49,678 nt of DNA. It comes from Tepidimonas sp. UBA997. Its GTDB lineage: Bacteria; Pseudomonadota; Gammaproteobacteria; Burkholderiales; Burkholderiaceae_C. The DNA is taken from assembly GCA_002291945.1 (NCBI GenBank), contig DBAZ01000063.1, forward strand, positions 34,446 through 84,123. Direction: 5' to 3'. Below, one piece after another: positions 32,947 through 40,619 of this stretch. The number at the start of each line of letters is the position of its first letter. Positions within the stretch are counted from its first letter, which is position 1. The notes below the pieces were generated by a model. That model was not told the DNA's origin. It was given only the letters and a program-made list of their open reading frames with translations, and ran no database searches. A program made the translations under genes and the position numbers.

Positions 32947-33145
32947 GCCTGATTATCCGAGATTGTCCATTAGGCGCACCTTCGGTGCTGCTTGAGCGTC
33001 AGCGGGGCATTTGCGGCCATTTCGACCCCTCTTCGTCGCCAATAGCAAAGGTTATTGGCTCCTCAGTCGGGACCAAACTGGCTCGCAAATGCCCTCGCTG
33101 CCATCTCAAGCCCCAATGAACAATCTCGGATTATCCGGGCCTTGT
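32947..33145. repeat. Long imperfect inverted repeat (~200 bp), MITE-like
   Basis: The left half and the reverse complement of the right half align along nearly the whole intergenic region. Outer arms share TATCCGAGATTGTCCATTAG against AATCCGAGATTGTTCATTGG. Inner parts share CTTGAG...CAGCG.GGGCATTTGCG, and the centre pairs GCCAATAGC with GTTATTGGC. The left arm alone carries an extra GCACC-TTCG-GGTGC hairpin (32975-32989). Folded, this is a ~95-bp stem with a short loop. It fills the divergent gap between tatD and an SDR gene. It could be a MITE, a REPIN-like element or the fused ends of a lost transposon. Confidence 0.75.
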
Positions 33146-33169
33146 CAGCTTCTGGCTTGCGGCAGAATC

Positions 33170-33949
33170 ATGTCCATGCAAAACCGCCATCTCACCATCC
33201 TCACCGGGGCTTCACGCGGCATGGGTCGGGCCATGGCCCACCAGTTGCTCGCGCCCGATTGTCTTTTGCTGTGCGTCTCGCGGGGGGTGGACGACACGCT
33301 GGCCCAAGCCGCCGCCGCTGTCGGTGCCCATGTGGAACAGTGGTCGCAGGACTTGGCGCAGCCGGTTGAAGCGGGGCAACGGCTGCAGCGCTGGCTGTCG
33401 AGCCTGCACACACCCGGGCTGCTCTCGGCCACGCTGATCAACAACGCTGGCGTCATCCCGACCATCGCCCCGCTCGGCCAGTGCCCCAGCCACGAGTTGG
33501 CCACGGCCCTGCGGGTCGGGCTGGAAGCGCCGATGGTGCTGACGGGTGTGTTCCTGCGCATCACCGCTTCGTGGGTGCAAGCCGGCTGGTGCGGGCCGCG
33601 CAAGGTACTCAACATTTCCTCCGGCTTGGGCCGACGCCCCATGGCCAGCCAGTCGCCCTATGGCGCCGCCAAAGCGGGGCTGGACCATTTCAGCCGCTGC
33701 GTGGCGCTGGAAGAATCACATCATCCTTTTGCTGCCCGCATCGTCTCGCTGGCACCGGGCGTGATCGACACCGACATGCAAACCCAGTTGCGGGCTGGCA
33801 AACCCGAGCACTTCCCCGACCTCGCCCGGTTTCAGAGCTTGAAAGACACGGGTGCGCTGACTTGCGCCGCCGACGCCGCCCAGGCCGTGCTGGCCTTTCT
33901 GGAACGCACCGACTTCGGCGCTCAGCCGGTGGCCGACATCAGGGGCTGA
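33170..33949 (+). CDS. SDR-family NAD(P)-dependent oxidoreductase
   Basis: A 259-aa classical short-chain dehydrogenase/reductase. The N-terminal TGASRGMGRAMAHQL binds the nucleotide, TLINNAGVIPTIAPLG is the NNAG segment, the catalytic serine is in VLNISSGLGRRP and the catalytic Tyr-Lys pair is in SPYGAAKAGLDHF. The cofactor motif and overall pattern recall sepiapterin-reductase or benzil-reductase-like SDRs. The ATG at 33170 gives the natural N terminus; the frame upstream to 33011 runs inside the inverted repeat and is not credible. The substrate is unknown. It is transcribed away from tatD and lies next to a thiolase with a short repeat between. Confidence 0.88.
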   Translation: MSMQNRHLTILTGASRGMGRAMAHQLLAPDCLLLCVSRGVDDTLAQAAAAVGAHVEQWSQDLAQPVEAGQRLQRWLSSLHTPGLLSATLINNAGVIPTIAPLGQCPSHELATALRVGLEAPMVLTGVFLRITASWVQAGWCGPRKVLNISSGLGRRPMASQSPYGAAKAGLDHFSRCVALEESHHPFAARIVSLAPGVIDTDMQTQLRAGKPEHFPDLARFQSLKDTGALTCAADAAQAVLAFLERTDFGAQPVADIRG

Positions 33950-33972
33950 CCACTTTCGCCCCACCGCCGCGT

Positions 33973-34045
33973 GCGGGTCGTCGCGGCGGGTGTGACGGCA
34001 GGCGTCATGGCAGGTGTCAGGGCGGGCGTTACGGCGGGTTGATCC
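33973..34045. repeat. Degenerate 12-bp tandem repeat upstream of the thiolase gene
   Basis: Successive units from 33986 are GCGGGTGTGACG, GCAGGCGTCATG, GCAGGTGTCAGG, GCGGGCGTTACG and a partial GCGGGTTGATCC. A related GCGGGTCGTCGC lies at 33973-33984. It is a small minisatellite of five to six diverged copies in the gap between the SDR and the thiolase. No coding frame is expected; an effect on spacing of the thiolase promoter is possible. Confidence 0.7.
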
Positions 34046-34093
34046 GGTATAAGATGGCCCACTGCACAGAATCAACCACACGAGGAGCCCCTT

Positions 34094-35278
34094 ATGAGCA
34101 GAGAAGTCGTCGTCGTCAGCGCCGTGCGCACCGCCATTGGAACCTTTGGCGGCAGCCTGAAGGACACCCCCACCACGGAACTGGGCACCTTGGTGGTGCG
34201 TGCAGCGCTGGCCCGCGCCCAGGTGGAGGGCAAAGAGGTGGGTCATGTGGTGTTCGGCCACGTGGTCAACACCGAACCCAAGGACATGTACCTGTCGCGG
34301 GTGGCTGCCATCAACGGTGGCTGCCCCGAAACCACCCCTGCCCTCAACGTCAACCGCCTGTGCGGCTCGGGCCTGCAAGCCATCATCACGGCCAGCCAGG
34401 CTATCCAGTTGGGCGACTGTGACGTCGCCATCGGTGCCGGTGCCGAATGCATGAGCCGTGCGCCCTACGCCAGCCTGACCAGCCGCTTTGGCGCTCGCAT
34501 GGGCGACACCAAGCTGATCGACATGATGGTCGGCGCCCTGCACGACCCCTTCCACCACATCCACATGGGCGTGACGGCTGAAAACGTGGCCACCCAGTTC
34601 GGCATCACCCGCGAAATGCAGGACGAGCTGGCGGTGGCAAGCCACAACCGCGCCGAACGCGCCACCCAGGAAGGCCGCTTCAAGGGCCAGATCGTGCCGG
34701 TGATGCTCAAAACCCGCCAAGGCGAGGTCGCCTACGAGACCGACGAGCATTTCCGCCCCGGCTGCACCTTGGCCGACATGGCCAAGCTCAAGCCGGTATT
34801 CGTGAAGGACAACGGCACCGTGACGGCCGGCAACGCCAGCGGCATCAACGACGCTGCCGCTGCGTTGGTGCTGATGGAAGCCGGTGCGGCCCAGGCCCGC
34901 GGCTTGGCCCCCATGGCCCGCCTGGTCGCTTATGCCCATACCGGGCTGGACCCAAAAATCATGGGAGTGGGCCCGATTTCGGCCACCCAGGCCGTACTCA
35001 AGCGCACCGGCCTGAGCGTGAACGATCTGGACGTGATCGAAGCCAACGAGGCGTTTGCCGCGCAGGCTTGCGCCGTGACCAAAGGGCTGGGCCTGGATCC
35101 GGCCAAGGTCAACCCCAACGGCTCCGGCATTTCGCTGGGCCACCCGATCGGGGCCACGGGCGCACTGATCACCGTCAAGGCCCTGCACGAGCTGCAGCGC
35201 ATCGAAGGCCGCTACGCGCTGGTCACCATGTGCATCGGCGGCGGGCAAGGCATTGCCGCGATTTTCGAGCGGATGTGA
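34094..35278 (+). CDS. Acetyl-CoA C-acyltransferase (biosynthetic/ketothiolase type)
   Basis: A 394-aa thiolase condensing two acyl-CoA or cleaving 3-ketoacyl-CoA. The nucleophilic cysteine is in NRLCGSGLQAIITASQA (residue ~90), the catalytic histidine in GHPIGATGALI and the second cysteine in VTMCIGGGQGIAAIFER. The substrate-loop segment GVTAENVATQFGI and the DIDVIE-like VNDLDVIEANEAFAAQA are also typical. Length and motifs resemble AtoB, PhaA and BktB, enzymes of acetoacetyl-CoA formation or polyhydroxyalkanoate supply. GAGGAG precedes the ATG at 34094. Which of these substrates is used cannot be decided from the sequence. Confidence 0.93.
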   Translation: MSREVVVVSAVRTAIGTFGGSLKDTPTTELGTLVVRAALARAQVEGKEVGHVVFGHVVNTEPKDMYLSRVAAINGGCPETTPALNVNRLCGSGLQAIITASQAIQLGDCDVAIGAGAECMSRAPYASLTSRFGARMGDTKLIDMMVGALHDPFHHIHMGVTAENVATQFGITREMQDELAVASHNRAERATQEGRFKGQIVPVMLKTRQGEVAYETDEHFRPGCTLADMAKLKPVFVKDNGTVTAGNASGINDAAAALVLMEAGAAQARGLAPMARLVAYAHTGLDPKIMGVGPISATQAVLKRTGLSVNDLDVIEANEAFAAQACAVTKGLGLDPAKVNPNGSGISLGHPIGATGALITVKALHELQRIEGRYALVTMCIGGGQGIAAIFERM

Positions 35279-35336
35279 TCCAAGACAACAACCGCAACAC
35301 GCGGGGGCAGAGGGTTTTTAACCAGAGGAGTGCGAA

Positions 35337-35798
35337 ATGAAAGCCATTTGGATTGTCCTGCTGTCGGTCATGGTGTCGGGCGTAGCGCTGGCCAACGAAT
35401 GCCCCGACTTCAAACAGAACGGAACAGAGCGCTCACTCAGCTCTGACGAGTTGTTCAGCAAGCGCTCGTTCAATGTCGAAGCCGGGGGGCCCAACCGTCT
35501 GTCGCAATGCCACAGCGTACCAGGCATTGGCTATCTCACCACTGCCCCGGACTTGACGCTGACTTACAACGCCAGCAACCGCGATCGGATGCTGAGCTTC
35601 AAGCTGGTGGGCGGCAGTAGTTGTGACACCGCCCTGCTGGTCAATGACGCAGGGGGCCAATGGCATTACAACGACGATAGCAGCAACCTAGACCCCGTCA
35701 TCAAGCTAAGCCAAGCCCCTTCAGGCATTTACGACATCTGGTTTGTGAACATCGCCTCCGGCCTGTGCAACGCGGTGCTAGAAATCGAAACCTTCTGA
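35337..35798 (+). CDS. Secreted PPC-like beta-sandwich protein
   Basis: A 153-aa protein with a clear signal peptide (MKAIWIVLLSVMVSGVALA, cleavage likely before NECPDF). The mature part has four cysteines and repeats the pattern of a small secreted family that I recall in proteobacteria. After CPDFKQNGT come SGGPNRLSQCHSVPGIGYLT-like and LTLTYNASNRDRMLSFKLVG strands. CDTALLVNDAGGQWHYNDD and PSGIYDIWFVNIAS then resemble the bacterial pre-peptidase C-terminal fold. A metal-binding DxDxD-like turn may sit at YNDDSSN. GAGGAG precedes the ATG at 35337. Base composition is a little lower in GC than its neighbours. It is probably transcribed alone; function is unknown. Confidence 0.8.
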   Translation: MKAIWIVLLSVMVSGVALANECPDFKQNGTERSLSSDELFSKRSFNVEAGGPNRLSQCHSVPGIGYLTTAPDLTLTYNASNRDRMLSFKLVGGSSCDTALLVNDAGGQWHYNDDSSNLDPVIKLSQAPSGIYDIWFVNIASGLCNAVLEIETF

Positions 35799-35838
35799 CG
35801 CCACGCACACAAGCGGATGACCGCAACCGCTACAAGCC

Positions 35839-36579
35839 TCATTCACTCAGGAAACCACCAGCCCGGCACGTCAGCACCAAGGTGTCGCGCCAGCCGAGTT
35901 CATCGGCCACCTGGGGCTGGATGGGGGTGCTTTCGTGGATCACACGGACATCGTCCACCAGCAACAAGGACCACGGCTCGGTCAGCGTGAAGCGCTGGCC
36001 GTTGGGGCCGTGCGCCTCGAACACCCGGCTCTCCCCGCCTTTGATGCGGTGTCGCCCCACCATGAACACGGCCACCAGATCCACCCCATCGCGGTGCGCC
36101 CCCTCGGGCGTCGGACGCCCGATGCCGTCTGTGGTGTCGATGCGAAACTGGTGCGATTCGATGTACCAAGTCTGACGGCCTTTCAGTGTCGATGTGATGG
36201 CAGCCGTCTGCACCAGCAGGCGCACAAACGCCGCCGTGGCCACCAGCGCAGGATGCATGGGCTCAAACATGCGCTGCATGCCGCCATGCAGGGCGTTGTA
36301 TTCCAGCGGCTGCCAGTGGGCGCGGTGCGGCACCTGCTCGATGCGCTCGCCGTCCACCACAAAACAACTGTGCCGCCGCCGACGATAGCGCCCACCGTCT
36401 TTGAGGAACTGGTCGCTGGGCAGGTCGTTCCAAAACGGCTGCAGGGCCGCCAGCGCCTGCGGCTCCAGCCCCAGCCAGTGCTGCACGGATTGGGCATCCA
36501 GCAGGGCATAGCCTTGCTGCTGCAGCACGTCATCGACACGGCTCAGGGGCACACAAGGGGGGGTGAATTGAGCGTTCAT
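35839..36579 (-). CDS. 2OG-Fe(II) dioxygenase-family protein (PF10014-like)
   Basis: A 246-aa protein predicted to be a 2-oxoglutarate/Fe(II)-dependent oxygenase. The likely iron ligands are HxD in EGAHRDGVDLVAVFMVGRH and the distal histidine in DVRVIHESTPI; an arginine in LGWRDTLVLTCR is a candidate for 2-oxoglutarate binding. The N-terminal region LDAQSVQHWLGLEPQALAAL and FLKDGGRYRRRRHSCF also fit this family, in which some members hydroxylate amino acids. No operon partner: it is convergent with the secreted protein gene and divergent from the DUF2189 gene. The substrate is not known. Confidence 0.85.
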   Translation of the reverse strand: MNAQFTPPCVPLSRVDDVLQQQGYALLDAQSVQHWLGLEPQALAALQPFWNDLPSDQFLKDGGRYRRRRHSCFVVDGERIEQVPHRAHWQPLEYNALHGGMQRMFEPMHPALVATAAFVRLLVQTAAITSTLKGRQTWYIESHQFRIDTTDGIGRPTPEGAHRDGVDLVAVFMVGRHRIKGGESRVFEAHGPNGQRFTLTEPWSLLLVDDVRVIHESTPIQPQVADELGWRDTLVLTCRAGGFLSE

Positions 36580-36682
36580 GGGACTCTAGTATAGGGCTCC
36601 ATCGGGTTAACACCCTGCACAAATCGCTGGCTTTTGATACGCTAGGCGCTCACTATAACAATCAAGAACACGAGGCCCTACC

Positions 36683-37459
36683 ATGCATTCCACCGAACCC
36701 GAATCGTCCTCGGTTTTTTCTTTGCAGCTGGCCGACCTGTCAGCCGCTGACCCGTTGCGCTGGGTCAAGCTGGGCTGGCAGGATTTCATCCGCTGCCCGA
36801 ACATCGGGCTGTTCTACGGCGGCTGCTTTTTCCTGATGGGGCATGCCCTGTGGCTGGTGTTCAAGTCAACCCCGGCCTACGTCATGGCTCTGAGCGCCGG
36901 TTTTCTGCTGATGGGGCCGTTTTTGTGCCTGGGCCTGTACCACGCCAGCCGGGCCCTTGAACAAGGGCAAACACCATCGTTGCGCTCCTCGCTGACCGCC
37001 TGGCTACCCACCAAAGGCACCATGGCCATTTTTGCCGGGGTGCTGCTGATTCTGCAAATGCTCTGGGGCCGCACGTCGTTGGTGGTGTTCGCTGTCACGT
37101 TCAACACCATGCCCGACACCGAAAACCTGTTCAGGGTGTTGCTTAGCCTGGAACACCTGGAATTCCTGCTCACCTACACCGTGGTCGGGGCCCTATTTGC
37201 CGGCTTGATTTTTGTCACCTGCGTGATTTCCATCCCCATGATCCTGGACCGCCACACCGACGCGATTTCGGCCGGGCTCACCAGCATTCGCGCCTGTCTG
37301 CAAAACCCGGGGGTGATGCTGCTCTGGGGTGCCGTCATCACGCTGACGGTGTTCCTTGCCATGCTGCCCGGCTTCCTGGGCCTGCTGGTGGTCGGGCCGG
37401 TGCTGGGTCACGCCACCTGGCACGCCTACCGCCACCTCGTACCTGCCGCCACCCAGTAA
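36683..37459 (+). CDS. DUF2189 family integral membrane protein
   Basis: A 258-aa inner-membrane protein with about six to seven hydrophobic helices. The N-terminal motif DPLRWVKLGWQDFIRCPNIG followed by LFYGGCFFLMG, and the closing GLLVVGPVLGHATWHAYRHL, are the DUF2189 landmarks. Function is unknown in the family. The upstream gap (36580-36682) shows a possible promoter with TATAAC near 36655. The sodium/phosphate cotransporter gene follows on the same strand 45 bases later, so cotranscription is possible but unproved. Confidence 0.88.
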   Translation: MHSTEPESSSVFSLQLADLSAADPLRWVKLGWQDFIRCPNIGLFYGGCFFLMGHALWLVFKSTPAYVMALSAGFLLMGPFLCLGLYHASRALEQGQTPSLRSSLTAWLPTKGTMAIFAGVLLILQMLWGRTSLVVFAVTFNTMPDTENLFRVLLSLEHLEFLLTYTVVGALFAGLIFVTCVISIPMILDRHTDAISAGLTSIRACLQNPGVMLLWGAVITLTVFLAMLPGFLGLLVVGPVLGHATWHAYRHLVPAATQ

Positions 37460-37504
37460 AACCGGACGGCGCGCAACCTTGGGCTGTGGCAAGATGGGCG
37501 CAAC

Positions 37505-38473
37505 ATGTTTGATTTTGACTTGAGCTACTTTCAACTTTTTGTGCTGGTGCTCAGCGCCTTGCTGCTGTTCCTCTACGGGCTGGAACATTTCAGCAAGGAA
37601 CTGCAAACTGTGGGGCGGGACAAACTGCCGCATTGGTTGGGCATGGCGACGCGGAATCGTTTTCGCGGTTTGATGCTGGGGATATCGGTGACGGCGGTCG
37701 TGCAGTCCAGCAGCGCGGTGTCGGCCCTGGTGGTGGCTTTGGTCAACTCCGGCACACTAACTTTTGCCAGCAGTCTGGCGGTGCTGCTGGGGGCGAAAGT
37801 GGGCACCACTTCCACCGCCTGGCTGGTGTCGTTCAATCTGGCCCATATCGGCCCTTACCTGATCGTGCTGGGTGCCCTGATCACCATGCTGCCGTTTGCG
37901 ATTCGGGTGATCGGCAGAGCGATTTTCTATTTCGGCTTCATCTTCTTTACGCTCGATCTGATCGGCACGTCCTTGCAACCGCTGCGCCAGTCACCGGCGG
38001 TGCTGGAGTGGCTGGCCTACGCCCAAGATCCCTGGATGGGGGTGCTCATCGGCATCGTCGTGACCATGGTGCTGCAGTCCAGCAGCGTGGTGGGAGGGCT
38101 GGCCATCGTGCTGGTTCAGCAGGGCGTGCTCGACCCAGTGGGGGCGGTGGCGATTGTGGTCGGCGCGGCGCTGGGCACCACCACCACCAGCCTGATTGCC
38201 AGCATCCCGATGGACGCCTTTGCCCGCCGGGCAGCGCAGATGAACCTGTTGTTTGCCGCCATCGGCGTCTTGCTGATTTCCCCCTTCATTTCGCGCTTCG
38301 GGGCTTGGGCCGTGGACCTGAGCGAAGGCAACCCGAGCCAAGCCGTGGCCATTGCCAGCCTGGCCTTCAACAGCGGTCTGGCGCTGCTGTTCCTGCCACT
38401 GACCGGCTGGATGGGGCGGCGCTTTGCCCCCAAAGCCACCCCTACTGCTTCGGCGCAGAATGCGCCGATTTGA
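37505..38473 (+). CDS. Na+/phosphate cotransporter family protein, no PhoU domain
   Basis: A 322-aa inner-membrane protein with two Na_Pi_cotrans repeats. Each carries the QSSS signature: VVQSSSAVSALVVALVNSG near residue 65 and VLQSSSVVGGLAIVLVQQG near 188. Each is followed by a GAKVGTT or GAALGTTTTSL segment. These loops form the transport path in NaPi-II and bacterial relatives. Many bacterial homologues have a C-terminal PhoU-like domain; this one ends soon after the second repeat, making it a short form. An ATG at 37505 with a poor ribosome binding site is chosen. It probably imports phosphate, or affects a partner transporter. Confidence 0.9.
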   Translation: MFDFDLSYFQLFVLVLSALLLFLYGLEHFSKELQTVGRDKLPHWLGMATRNRFRGLMLGISVTAVVQSSSAVSALVVALVNSGTLTFASSLAVLLGAKVGTTSTAWLVSFNLAHIGPYLIVLGALITMLPFAIRVIGRAIFYFGFIFFTLDLIGTSLQPLRQSPAVLEWLAYAQDPWMGVLIGIVVTMVLQSSSVVGGLAIVLVQQGVLDPVGAVAIVVGAALGTTTTSLIASIPMDAFARRAAQMNLLFAAIGVLLISPFISRFGAWAVDLSEGNPSQAVAIASLAFNSGLALLFLPLTGWMGRRFAPKATPTASAQNAPI

Positions 38474-38491
38474 GATCGCCTTGCACACCCA

Positions 38492-38776
38492 TCAGGCATT
38501 CGATCGATCTTCGGAACCTGCGTTCGCTGGCTCCAAAGGTGCCGACACAGACCAGAGATACCAGAGCAGGCCCATGCCCGCCAGCGCATTGCACAGTGCC
38601 AGCAGCGTCAACAACCACAACCAGAGCCCCTGAGGAGCCGCGATATGAAGCACCCAGCCAAGCACCGACGAGAGCCCGTTGAACAGAAGCATCAACCAGA
38701 ACAGCGGATTGCGGGGCTGCCACAGACGTTTCAGCCGTGATGGCCAGACCATAAGCTTTTCCATGACAGGCATCAT
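38492..38776 (-). CDS. Small two-helix membrane protein
   Basis: About 94 aa (from 38776; starts at 38773 and 38764 are also possible). A basic N terminus (MVWPSRLKRLWQPRNP) precedes two hydrophobic helices (LFWLMLLFNGLSSVLGWVL and WLLTLLALCNALAGMGLLW), then a short acidic tail. The positive-inside pattern supports real membrane insertion. The longer frame upstream is unlike a protein. I recall similar small proteins in Comamonadaceae but no name. It is convergent with the cotransporter gene and divergent from the copper cluster. Confidence 0.6.
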   Translation of the reverse strand: MMPVMEKLMVWPSRLKRLWQPRNPLFWLMLLFNGLSSVLGWVLHIAAPQGLWLWLLTLLALCNALAGMGLLWYLWSVSAPLEPANAGSEDRSNA

Positions 38777-38943
38777 ACGAGAGGCTCGATGCCCCGGTGA
38801 GAGGCGCTGCGCCTTCAGCCAGAAAGAGCTGATCGCCAGCGTCCAGCTCTGGCTCGGCAAAGCCCGACCGCAGTAGTACGTATTGCTCACACATTGCCAA
38901 CGCATCGGAGGGAGCTTAGAATTTTCGCATCGAGCCTGATCAC

Positions 38944-39285
38944 ATGAAACGCTGGGTCCTGACGCTGTGCATCCTGTTGCTGCCCTTGCGGTTGTGGGCG
39001 GCGGATGCCATGGCCCTGCAAGCGGTGGCTTGGCCCGAGCCACCGGCCCAGCAGTCGCCCTGCCACGGTGTGGCGGCAACGCCCGATTACAGCGGCCATG
39101 CGCACACCCCAGAAGCTGTCGCGCACGGCGTCTGTTTGCACTGTGAGATCTGTCACAACGTGCTATCGCTGCCACCGCTGCAGGTTCTGCCTTGGCAACT
39201 CGCGTTGCCCGAGGCCTTGGCTCGTGCGGCTGCGCCGGTGCTCAGCGCCGAGCGCACACCCTGCTTCAAACCGCCCATCGGCTGA
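38944..39285 (+). CDS. Exported Cys/His-rich protein at head of copper cluster
   Basis: A 113-aa protein with an N-terminal signal peptide (LTLCILLLPLRLWAADA). The mature part contains SPCHGVAATPDYSGHAHTPE and HGVCLHCEICHNVLSLPP, a dense CxxCxxCH-like group of Cys and His that could bind copper. It resembles small exported proteins (DUF2946-like) that accompany copper efflux genes, but I cannot assign a family firmly. It is followed at 82 bases by the TolC-like gene in the same direction, so it belongs to the periplasmic copper-handling unit. Confidence 0.72.
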   Translation: MKRWVLTLCILLLPLRLWAADAMALQAVAWPEPPAQQSPCHGVAATPDYSGHAHTPEAVAHGVCLHCEICHNVLSLPPLQVLPWQLALPEALARAAAPVLSAERTPCFKPPIG

Positions 39286-39366
39286 CTCCCACGGCCTCAG
39301 TGCGTCCATTTTCTGGCCTGAAGGCCAGCGGACGCTGTTGTGTTTGTCTTTCAGGAGTCATCCGAG

Positions 39367-40608
39367 ATGCGATTATTCTCTTCCAAGGCGCTCTTGCTGA
39401 CGGCCGCCATCGGCCTGAGCGTCAGCACCCATGCCCAGACGGCCGGTCCGCCCATCGGCAGCATCAGCGACTGGCGCACAGCCAACGACACCGTGGGCCA
39501 GTTCGAGCGCGGTCATGCCGACTTGCTGCGCTGGGAGGCCGACAACCTGCCCCGCGCCACACCACCCGCCCCCGACACCGGGCCGCGCTGGACGCTCACC
39601 GACGCGATCGTCAGCGCCCAGCGCAAGCGGCCCGACCTGATCGCTCGCCCCGGCCTGAATGCGCTGGAGCGAGCCGCGCTGCAAACCGCTCAGCGCGAGC
39701 TGGCGCTGCAGGTCGAACGGGCCTGGTTGCAGGCCGTGGCAGCACGGCAAACGCTACACGGCTGGCGGCAACGGCTGCTGGCAGCCGAAGTCGGCACAGA
39801 ACTGGGTCTGCGCATGGCGCACGTCGGCAACTGGACGGCAGCCCAACAGCAGGCCCAGGCCCTCAACCTGCTCGCCGCGCAGGCCGATCTTTTGCTGGCC
39901 GAGCACCAGGCCCACGTTGCCGTGCTGGAACTCTGGCGGCTGACCGGCACCCCCATCGAGCCCGACCGGCTGGCCCAGCAACTGCCTGCCACGCTGCCCG
40001 CAGCCACCGCCCCGCAACACTTGGGCACGAACCCGCTGGCGGCACTGGAACGGCAAGCCTTGCAGCAACACCCCACTTGGCCGCTGCTGGCCCAGCAGGC
40101 CGAACGGGCCGCCCGCAGCGTGGGCGATCTGAGCCCCCTGCATGCGGCCATCGACAGCGCCACCGCGCCCGATAGGGCCAGAGCCACCCCGCAGGCCTTG
40201 CCCAGCCTGCCCACCCAGCCACGCTGGCCGCACCGTTGGGAGCAAGCGCTGGCAGAGCAGCTCAAAGCCGCCGCCCTGGAGCGTCGCATCCGGGTCGATG
40301 TGCGCACAGCACACAGCGCCTGGCAAACCGCGCATCGCCTGGCTCAGGAAACCGCCACCCAAGCGCAACGCCTAGTGACCGCTCTGGAAGAAAACAAGCT
40401 CCAGCGCTACAACGGGATGTTCAACAGCACCTGGGACTTGCTCCAAGCGGCCAACGCCCGCCTGGAGGCGGTGCAAGCCACCCAATCAGCCCACCTCGCC
40501 GCCCTGCTGGCCGATGCCGACCTGCGCGCCGTGCTCGATGGCCTGCCCTACAGCGGCAGCAGCCCCGGCACCCCCAGCGGCACCCCCGCCGCCCAACCCA
40601 AACATTGA
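39367..40608 (+). CDS. TolC-family outer-membrane channel protein (copper cluster)
   Basis: A 413-aa outer-membrane efflux protein with a signal peptide (LLLTAAIGLSVSTHAQ). The mature part is almost entirely alpha-helical with heptad-rich repeats (LIARPGLNALERAALQTAQR, AAQADLLLAEHQAHVAVLEL, LRTAHSAWQTAHRLAQET-like), as in TolC/CusC channels. It is somewhat shorter than typical TolC proteins and poor in the conserved beta strands, so it is a diverged member. CAGGAG precedes the ATG at 39367. No inner-membrane RND pump or membrane-fusion protein gene lies beside it, so its partner must be elsewhere or it serves another function. The multicopper oxidase starts 12 bases after it. Confidence 0.78.
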   Translation: MRLFSSKALLLTAAIGLSVSTHAQTAGPPIGSISDWRTANDTVGQFERGHADLLRWEADNLPRATPPAPDTGPRWTLTDAIVSAQRKRPDLIARPGLNALERAALQTAQRELALQVERAWLQAVAARQTLHGWRQRLLAAEVGTELGLRMAHVGNWTAAQQQAQALNLLAAQADLLLAEHQAHVAVLELWRLTGTPIEPDRLAQQLPATLPAATAPQHLGTNPLAALERQALQQHPTWPLLAQQAERAARSVGDLSPLHAAIDSATAPDRARATPQALPSLPTQPRWPHRWEQALAEQLKAAALERRIRVDVRTAHSAWQTAHRLAQETATQAQRLVTALEENKLQRYNGMFNSTWDLLQAANARLEAVQATQSAHLAALLADADLRAVLDGLPYSGSSPGTPSGTPAAQPKH

Positions 40609-40619
40609 AGGAGGATGAC

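Noticed and set aside
32945..33170. N-terminal extension of the SDR gene through the inverted repeat
   Set aside because: The extension runs through repeat sequence and lacks SDR features. The ATG at 33170 is the natural start.
38442..38900. A 152-codon minus-strand frame overlapping the small membrane protein
   Set aside because: The translation lacks hydrophobic or family features. The overlapping 94-aa frame has two clear membrane helices.
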